Shown here: in pieces, positions 55,661 through 64,000 of the stretch
Layout: the number at the start of each line of letters is the position of its first letter
How positions within the stretch are numbered: position 1 is the first letter of the stretch
Origin: Drosophila miranda
Taxonomy: Eukaryota; Arthropoda; Insecta; Diptera; Drosophilidae
DNA length: 64,000 nucleotides
Direction: 5' to 3'
NCBI RefSeq assembly: GCF_003369915.1
Contig: NC_046673.1
Span: 6,866,001 to 6,930,000 of the forward strand
Made by a program: the position numbers and the translations under genes
Notes under the pieces: model-generated
Told to the model about the DNA's origin: nothing
Database searches by the model: none
What the model saw: the letters and a program-made list of their open reading frames with translations, nothing else

Positions 55661-58600
55661 TTAAAAAATCTCTTTGCTGGGCGTTGAGATTCCCAGTGGC
55701 TGTTCATAGTCGGCTGCCGAAGCGGACGCGGTTGCTGATTCTGATTCTTCCTTCTTTTCCTTTCGTCGGGATTTCTCCTTTTTATGTTTCTTCTTGTGCG
55801 TCTTGGACGCCACTAGCGTGCTGGCATCATCCTCTACATCGATGATGCTGCCGCTTGCTGCTGTTGCCTCTTCCGCCACTGACGCTGCTGCCTCCTTGTT
55901 TTTCTCCTTGTTCCTCTTCTTTTTATGCTGTTTGTGATGCTCCTCGGTTGTTGCATCTGGAAGGACAGTTGATGAAGTGTTGAGGCTGGTGTTGAGGCTG
56001 TTGTTGGAGGCGTTGGCGTTGGGGGTGGCGGTGGCGGCAGGAGCATGCCTGGGACTGGGCGTGGGTGTATCGGCATCGATTAGATCGACGACCACTGGCT
56101 GAGTATGCGCCTTGCGCTCTCGCTTGTGCTCCCTCGTCCTGTCCTTGTCCTTGTCCTTTTTCTTTTCCTTCTTGGAGGTGCTGTTCGTGGCTGGTTCCGC
56201 TGGCACCTTGAGATTCTCTTTGCCCTCCTTGGACTTTTTGGACGCTGTTCTGCTGGCCGCAGGCGCCTCAAAGTCCGTTCTGAAAACGACAACCGATTAA
56301 AGTTGACGAATCTAAGGATTCCAATACAAAACACTCACATATCCAGTTCAATATCTAAAGCTCTATGTGGATCATTGGGATCGTATTTGCCGTCTTTATC
56401 CTCGCTGTCTGAAAGCGACACGCCCTCGGGCATGTCCAGTGTGGTGTTGACAATGTGCAAGGGTTTTGGTTCTATCGGGAAAGCACCAAAAATAATATTC
56501 AATTAGACCGGCCCCAAGGAGTTGAGCCTTCACTTACCTCCTTCCGATTCGGAGCTGCTGTTGTAGGCCACTTTGTTTTTTCCCTTTTTGCTCTTTTTAC
56601 TCTTTTTATGCTTCTTTTTGCCATCTTTGCCGGCGCCGCCGCCTTGCAAGGCCGCCGCTGCCTGCTGATCCTGCAGATACTTGTCCGAGCGCTTGGTCAC
56701 TAAGAGCAAGACGAGAAGAGATAGAAAGGGGATTCAGATCCAGGGATCAGTCCACTTACCGCCCACACGTAGTGCCGCCACCCCATCCATGTCCAGTGGC
56801 AGCTCCGTTATGGGTATATCATCTATGTTGTCGTACTGATCCGCATTGGATGCCCCTCCTCCCGAGGCGGAGGCATTCGTTGACTTTAGGTAATGCGGAT
56901 TATTCGACTGCTCGATGAGACGGGCCAGGCGCTGTCTCTCCATCTGTTCGGGCGTCAGTTCTAGGCTTTTGCGTCGCTTGCCCGCTCCACCGTGGCCGCC
57001 ATCGTGGCCCATCGCTGTGCCCCCTCCCGCTTGGGCGGCACTCACAAACAGCTCTTCCTTGTCATGCTCGGAGGAGGAGCTGCTCGGATTGTCTTCCGGT
57101 GGCGGGGCATTGATCCATTCATCCAAATCGAGGCCATCTGGCAGCGGCACCTTTCGCTGTGCCTTGGGTGCCACTGGTATCAGTTCCCCAGCAAAAAGCA
57201 GCGTCATCTCCTGAACTATCTCGATGGCCAGCGGCGGTATGCCGCTTTCCGCTGTCTCCATGACCATGGCGGATTCATCTGTCGCTGTCAGCTGGGTGCG
57301 CAGCATTTCGATGAGCATGCAGGCAGAGCTGGCTCGCTCCTGAACCTCAATGTCGCTGGAGCCATTGAAGTGCTGCAGCTTGTCCAAGACATGGTCGCAG
57401 AGCTGCAAATGATTCGAGTGAGTAAGTGAGTTCCTACCAATCGAGGGAGCAAAGGAGAGCCTTCGACACTCACTCTAACAATGCCTGGTAGATCCTGGAG
57501 CTCCAGGCATGTGGTGGCCAGGCGGGCAAACAACTTAATCACATTCTGCACATAGACACCCTGTATGTGCCCGGGCAACTGTCGCGGACGCAGCAGTATG
57601 TTCAACGTCTTCTCGGCATCCTCCAGCTCGCCGGCGAACTCGCCAACAATCCAGGCGGCCGCATAGAGTACCTCATACATGGAATTACTCTGTGCCGACA
57701 CAGTGAAGCTGTCCAGCAGATTGGTCATCTCGTTCACAGCAAACTGACGGACAACCGGCACACGTATGGCCACATCCAGCAGCTGTTCGGCAATCAGTCG
57801 GCCGTGCCGTGAGCCCGCCTCCAGTTGGATCAGTTCAACGAGGACGGTGAGATACCACTCGAAATTCGTCACATACAAATAGGAACTCTGGCCACAGATC
57901 TCGATCACCTTGTAGAGCAGCTCATCGCGATAGGCAGAGCCTTCGGCCCGCTCCATATGGCCGAGCAGACGTTTGACGATCTCCATGAGGTTCTTCTTGG
58001 AGACCATGCCATAGAGCAGATCCAAGGCGCGCAGCCGTATTGACTCATCCTTGTCGTCCAGGCAGGCCAATATTAGATCCTTGTGCGCCTGCACGCTCTT
58101 CGGATGGGTCTTCAGGATCTTGGACATGGCCAGCAGCCCCAGATATTTTACTATAAGCAATGGGTAAGGTATTTTAGGGCGGGTACTTTCCACGACTCAT
58201 TTACTTACAATTCTGGTCCGAGTCCTCGATGAGTATGCGCAGCTTCTGGACACAAAGCTGTATGGAGGCACTGTGGTTGGGCATGCCACTGCTGATGCTG
58301 ATGAGGACCGCTATCACCGTGTTGATGCATTCATACAAAAGACTCATGGCCGAGGTGCTGTTGATTCGATTTGTGGTTGTGGTTGTGGTTGGGGTTTTTT
58401 TTTGTTGATTGTTTTTTTGTTTGTTTTTGTGGTTTCATTTCGTTTGGATTTGATTGGTTTTTCGGTTTGTTTTTGGTTTGTTTTTGGTTTTTGGTGAAAA
58501 GAAGAATTTTGTATTAAAGAGTAAGCAGCGTTTAAAGCGTATAAAAATTGCACTTCTACAACGACAATAGTAGCAGCAAAAATTGCAATATGGCAATAGC

Positions 58601-61600
58601 GACAGCAAATCAACGACAATCAATCTACAGACAAAATATATGTGGTACATATAACATTTTAAGCCAGCAGCAAATGCAAAACACATAAAAAAGAAGAACA
58701 GAGAACATAGAAGAAACAGAGCATAGAGCAGCATAAGCAATAGAAGCAGCAATCTTTATTTTTTATTTTCTTTGCTTCTGCTTTAACACACACACACACA
58801 GCCATCTTTTTGTTTTCCTTCGTTGGTTCGGGTTCTCTCAAATGGAAAAGTGCTCGGAGGCAAGCAAACAAAACCAAAACACAAAATAGAGCAGGATGTG
58901 GTTGTAGTTGAAGGATATTTGCTAAAGATACGAGTTATATGTACACATATGCATATAGAGGAACGACGGACATAAGAAGCCAGAATCAAATAATCATTCA
59001 ATCAATCATCGAGAGAAGGAGAGAGTGACAGAGCAGCGTTCGTTCATCTTTCTTTCTTTTTTTTTTTTTTTTTTGTTTGCGTTCGCCTTTCCATATATAT
59101 ATTTTTAATTTTTAATTTTTTGTTTTTTGTTTTGGAATGAATTAAGAGACTTGCCTATGAATTAGATTTGTGAGTGGTTCTATTAATTTCTTTCCTAGCC
59201 GGGGTTCTAAGGGAGTTAAAGCGCCAAACTGCAAATGCAAAGAGAAAAAAGAAACAAGCAACAAATTATAATTTTACATACAATCAAAAAACACAGTACA
59301 GAGTTCCTTATTCTTCACAACTAAAACTAGAACTAAAACTAGACAAATCTAGAATCTATCAAACTAAAACCTAAAACCTATAAACCTATAAATAAGGAAA
59401 TCATAAGCAAATCACTAAAAGGGGTTTCCCCCCATTTAAAACCTGTCTCAAAAGTATATAGTTTTCTTTTTCATATCACTTCCGTATGTCCTTTGCAGTT
59501 CTCATGATGATGCAGAAAACTCGTATGATCTGTATTTGGAGGGGCCTTAGCCTTGGGTTTCTTAGCAAAATAAATACATAATGATTGGTTGGTAAATCAA
59601 GCAAATGAAGCCGAAAAGGTATGTATAAGAGGTGGCTGATGTGAATAGCAGTGAGTTAGTTTTGAGATGTTTTCCAAACAGTTTTTGATTGTAAATCTAA
59701 TCACAAGTGTGACCCAAAGATAATAGAACACATCAATGACGCATGTGAGTCAAAAAGTTAAAGATTTTGAAGAGAATGAGACTCCAAGCTATTTGTTGTT
59801 TCTTCCCTTCGGCCCATCAGAATCAGCACAGCCTCTTCTCTCGGCTCCGATAGGGTTCTGACATCGGTTTGTTCTATAATCTCGACTTTGATATCTGATA
59901 CTTTCCATTGAGCTCATTAACGTGGGTAAAACATCTTTTGGTGCTTTTAACAAATGTACGTTCATGTGTGGGGTGGAGTGTGGGGTGTGGGGTGTTTCAT
60001 CGTAAATTTTGAATAATTCAATACAAATATACATAAAACTTAACAATAATAATCAATCACGACGCTCATGTGGGTGTGTGTGTGATATGGATGCTGGGAG
60101 CAATTGTAATCGATGAGAGACAATCAATGGAGGGAGAGAGGGCAGAGCCTCTGCCCTGGCAATAATTGCACCTTCAAATCATAGGAGATACGAAATGGAA
60201 ACCAACACTAAAATCAGTTTACCAACAACTGTGTGGCCTTCGTTTAAACAAGATATAAACCAACTAAAAAACAATAAACTAAATTGGAAATATATAGTAA
60301 AATGCGTAAGGAGTAACTCAAAGCGCGTGCTGGTTTTTTTTTCTGGATTTGTCGTTTTGTATTTTTCAGATAAATAAATAAAAGCGCGCCGATAAAAACC
60401 TGGAAATAATTTCGATTAGGGGCTGAGTCAATTTGCGTCCCAGCGCCGGTTCAATAGTCGTGAGGCTCGCGAACTAAAATTCATTTGAATTTGTATTTTT
60501 GATTGTATTTTTGTATACATACATATATATATATTTCATTTTGTTAATTGGTTTTGGTTTGTATTTTTATTTGGTGTTTGGAGTAGGCAGTTGGAGGGGG
60601 AGCAGAGGGAAGGAGGAGTGTTAATTAAACGTGTTTTCGTTCAGACAAGAGTTCATTTGTATATTTTAAGGACATGGCAAAATGTCCATGGACAAATGTA
60701 ACACAAAAAGAAATTATCAAATAGAATATATTTGTAATACCAAATTATAAATCTCTTGTGAATTGGAGGGGAAAGATACATAATCGGGGGGGGAGGGGGA
60801 GGAGTTGTGGTTTAAAACGACGCTCACCAGCTTTATGATCTTGATCAGCATCCAATTGTTGGTCGAGGTGGTCATCAGCTTGAAGAAGATTGGCGCCAAA
60901 GGTAAATAGTTTTTTGGATTCTTACGCGCTAATTCACAAATGACATTCACGGCAGCGGATTGAACACCTGCAAAACCGAAAACACAACACCATTATAAAG
61001 AGGATCACGAGTGAATGGATTTGTTTTTGGATTCAGAACCTGGATCGGGGTCTTCCAGTTTCTCTTTGAGTTTTGGAAAGGCAGGTCTCAGTGCTTCGGG
61101 ATAGCGTAGAAATACTTTATACATCATTAGGACGGCTTTCATGCGCAGATAGGGTTTCGTAGAGCTCATCTAATGGAGGAAAATAAATTAAATAAACATT
61201 GAGTGGTTTCCCTTTGTTGATTGCTGCACCGCCTCCTTACCAGTGTCATAATATCATTGGCCAGATCGCGGGACAAATCGGGCGATATGAAACAACTTAG
61301 GCCGCTTAACGCCACACCAGCGTCATACTGATTCTGTGAATTGAGATCCTTGCGTATCATGTTCGTCGTCAGCATGAGCAGCTATAAAAAATGATGGCGC
61401 ATTATTTGTAGCAGTATTTCGAATCAGGAGTATTGTTAAACAGGGTATAACTATTTCGGATTAGGATTAGAGATCGTCTCATAACTATTTCTAGATCTGT
61501 GATCTATTTCCTGTACATTCCTTGAAGGAAGTTCTTTAAATCTCTTAAGGAAGGCCTTTACCCTTCCTACTCTTCTGGTGTGATCTGACATTGATTTGCT

Positions 61601-64000
61601 GTTCGAATTTGCCATAAGCGAACGGAAAATGGAAACCAGTAGAAATCACTGTCTGCGGCGACTGTCTAACATTTTTTATAACATTTATAATGAATAAAAC
61701 TTTTCTTAATCAGGTATTAGTGTCTTGATTAGATACTAGTATATTGATTAATGATACGGGGGACTCTTAGCCAGTAACATCATCAATGGCTGATTTTGGA
61801 TTGCTAAATTTCAACGCGGACACAGGAGCATTGAGGATTATAACAGATACAACTGCAAAACCGTTCCCAAGAGGGTGCGGTAATGCTACAACCACGTTAG
61901 AGCACACCACAATGATAGATCTGATTGTGGTACTAACTTAACACTATCCCTTAAACCTTTACCAGCATTAAATGGAATGTTTATCCCTTTTTGGGGGAGA
62001 CTCGCTAGGAGCCCGTCCCAAACCGGCCCCGTCGTGAGACCTGTTGTCGGTAGTTATCCCAACCGTAAGCTGGGACATTCTTCTGGGACATATTGTGGAC
62101 ATTTCTGAAACGTCGAGCCCAAGTGTTGTAGTATTTTTCTACTGGGAGCTGGACACAGAGCAAAACAGGTTTTCCACGGTCTCCTCTTTCGCGTCTCTAC
62201 AGCTATGGCTGAAATCATTGTAGGGGGCACCCAGTCTGTTTGCATGGATACCTACTAGCCAATGTCCCGTGAGGGAACGCATGCGGCGCTGTACCTTTTT
62301 CTGATGAGCTTGCAGAGCTCAGAAGTGCGCTTCCTAATTATGTTCGGCCATGTTTGCCAAGTTATGCGACATCGTGGCACTAATTGCCACGTGCTGTCTG
62401 TTAGGAGCTTGAATTGCTTCTTTACAGGCGCGCTTACAGGTGGCCACAGGCATTGGAATATCCTCCTTGTCCTGGAGAAGCCAAGAAGTCCCGGTAGATG
62501 CCAAGAAATTTCTTAGAAATTTGTTTTGTTTTACAATAACATTCAATGTACGCTAATACGCTTGGGTAATTTCTTCCGACTAAATATCTCACGTGCCCTG
62601 GATGCCACTCAGCACAAACTCTCCCTCTTCCTTGGTCACGTATCCTCATCCTTCATTGAACACATCGCCTTACCTCGCTGTCGGGATGAAAGCATTGACT
62701 GGCTGCCAGATAGCCGATACGCTTGCAGGTGAAACGTGACGAGCTCATCACCTCGATGATGTTGAAGCCTGCCCAGGAGATGTCGTAGCCCAGCATTTGT
62801 ATCTGTCAAGTGCAAATCAATAAATATTAACATTTTTCTATTTATCTTTTTTATACAGAATGTGAGTGTGAGTGTGTGTGCGTGCGTGTGCGTGTGTGTG
62901 TGTGTTTAAGAATATGCTCAAGGACTCGTTAGCGTAGAAATCTGTCTCCCACACCCAACCTTCACCCTCTCCCTCTCTCTCTCTCCCTCCCTCTCTCTCT
63001 CTCTCTCTCGTGGGGGAACATTCCTGTATTGCTGGCTTGTTAGTTTTTGCCAACTTTTTTCTACAACCATTGTTCATCCTTCACCACCTCATTCTCCTTT
63101 CGATACCCTTGATGACCGGCGCGGAGTAGTCGAAGTTCCATTCACTAGAACTCTACGCGCCACTCAAATCTCTTATCTGCATTTTGCAGATTGTTTCTTC
63201 TTGATCAAGTCCCCAGATCTGTGCCCAAGTTGTTTCAAATAAATAATCAATCTGCAAAAGGGTATCAAAGCAGTCGGGCATCGAGAAGTGCGCTTTCTTC
63301 ATTGCTTGTAAGTATTGCAGTTGTTTTGCTCTTCCCTCCCTCTCCCCCCCCCCCCCCAACTTTTCACCCCAGTATTTGTTCTCTTCTTCTAGGCTTTGTT
63401 TTTTGTTTTTTATTGATCTTCCACCTATTCGCTCGCTTGTTTCTTGCACTACAATACCCTTCAAGAGGAGGGCATTATTTTTTCACCCAAATAAATCTCA
63501 ACTGAATAGCCCTAACATTTCTTATTGCTACCAACTTTTTTTATACAGATTAATTAACTGTTAATGAAACAGGAAACAGTTTGCTGTAACCAGAATATTT
63601 TCAATATAGGCCTACGTGAGCCTTCCAGGGTACGCGAACTTCGAAGCCTTTCTTGTGAGGACTTGCATTCAAGGGCCCCCCATGGGTCCCTGTCCCTTCC
63701 CATGCCCTCTGCCTCATGGCCGGGAGTGCATTGTGCCTGCTGGCAGTTTTGTGGCAAAATTCAAGTGCAGAATGGATGGTCCTTGAATGGGGCCCAGGCT
63801 TAGACATTATGCGAGGGCATTCTTTTTGGCTAATTCCACACTCGAACGAGAAGGGCTCTTGAATCGCCTTTTGGTAGGTGGATTGGGAGGACTTACGTAG
63901 GTTAGCTTGGCCACGGCATTGCATTTGACGCTGATATTGTCCTGTCGCAGCTCCTGTTTGATCTCCTCAATGCATGTCGATATGTATTTGGCCTGCAATA
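55661..64000 (-). CDS. g: AP-3 complex delta subunit (garnet), 5' end outside window
   Basis: Exons from 5' to 3': about 63992 (window edge)-63897, 62802-62674, 61381-61241, 61169-61040, 60967-60828, 59228-59155, 58357-58209, 58150-57474, 57402-56760, 56699-56538, 56471-56339, 56279-55661; all join in frame. AP-3 delta is a large subunit of the adaptor coat that sorts cargo from endosome/trans-Golgi to lysosome-related organelles such as fly eye pigment granules. Adaptin helical repeats are plain: AKYISTCIEEIKQELRQDN, MLGYDISWAGFNIIEVMS, CKRIGYLAASQ, MLTTNMIRKDL, NVICELARKNPKNYLPLAP, SIRLRALDLLYGMVSKKNLM. The C-terminal hinge is acidic, then strongly basic (KKHKKEKSRRKEKKEE). The intron after 59155 begins GC, not GT. 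Missing N-terminal residues number only a few dozen. Confidence 0.96.
59229..60827 (-). other. Large garnet intron
   Basis: A 1.6-kb AT-rich intron, with G-runs (60786-60800) and polypurine/polypyrimidine stretches. Short frames such as 60717-60950 are read-through from the neighbouring exon. No gene is seen. Confidence 0.6.
61950..62640 (-). mobile_element. Non-LTR retrotransposon remnant (RNase H-bearing clade)
   Basis: In garnet intron 61382-62673, the minus strand reads LTGHWLVGIHANRLGAPYND and then FSHSCRDAKEEETVENLF (about 62174-62275). After a frameshift it continues ALCPAPSRKILQHLGSTF. This is the typical C-terminus of jockey/LOA/I/R1-type LINE open frames, with the cysteine/histidine cluster. 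An upstream stretch WHPGHV near 62610 recalls the WxPGH motif of their RNase H domain. Stops and shifts show it is dead. It lies in the same orientation as garnet. Confidence 0.65.
62862..63012 (+). repeat. GT and TC microsatellites in garnet intron
   Basis: A GT-rich tract (62862-62905) and a CT-rich tract (about 62966-63010) lie in the intron between the exons at 62674-62802 and 63897. A run of C (63346-63357) follows. Confidence 0.85.

Noticed and set aside
60717..60950. 77-codon minus-strand frame ending in intron sequence
   Set aside because: Read-through of the garnet exon ending at 60828 past its donor GTGAGC; not a separate gene.

Overview
This window is animal nuclear DNA from a Drosophila. 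Coding regions are split by short GT-AG introns of about 60-80 bp, set in AT-rich spacer with many microsatellites, and the proteins match fly families closely. Three genes sit together on the X (Muller element A, cytological region 12) in D. melanogaster: garnet (AP-3 delta), mus101 (TopBP1) and the carboxypeptidase gene NnaD. The window is therefore probably Muller A. A Helitron-like element at 27.3-28.4 kb resembles the ISY/SGM/DINE-1 repeats abundant in the obscura group, so an obscura-group species is my best guess. That is an inference, not a proof.

Layout. 0-3.9 kb: gene fragments and spacer, with the last exons of an RCC1/SERGEF-like gene (minus) and a truncated Cbp80-like open frame (plus). 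3.9-10 kb: a nucleoside hydrolase cluster with two intact genes head to head and a third copy reduced by internal deletions; a Tc1-like transposon remnant lies between the second and third. 11.7-14.4 kb: glutamine-dependent NAD synthetase (minus, four exons). 16.7-43.9 kb: a 27-kb gene for a cytosolic carboxypeptidase (NnaD type), with three interchangeable first coding exons, large introns and two alternative C-termini. Its introns hold a nested minus-strand gene with an in-frame UAG, the Helitron-like element and an array of paired E-boxes. 45.4-48.0 kb: a mahogunin-type RING E3 ligase (minus), sharing a compact divergent promoter with mus101/TopBP1 (48.3-52.6 kb, plus). 53.6-54.8 kb: a decayed, unidentified gene. 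55.7-64 kb: garnet, the AP-3 delta adaptin, running off the right edge at its 5' end and containing a GC-AG intron and a LINE remnant.

The genes are mostly unrelated housekeeping functions and do not form an operon-like system: purine/pyrimidine nucleoside salvage, NAD synthesis, tubulin glutamate-chain trimming, ubiquitin ligation, replication checkpoint, and vesicle coat. Splice sites were chosen by reading-frame continuity and similarity to known family members, and every exon chain below closes in frame. No tRNA, rRNA, CRISPR or known miRNA was recognised. I found no convincing new molecular system. The most unusual signals are the fixed-spacing E-box pairs at 40.6-40.9 kb, the in-frame UAG in the nested gene, the stepwise-deleted nucleoside hydrolase copy and the apparent collapsed intron at 53.8 kb.
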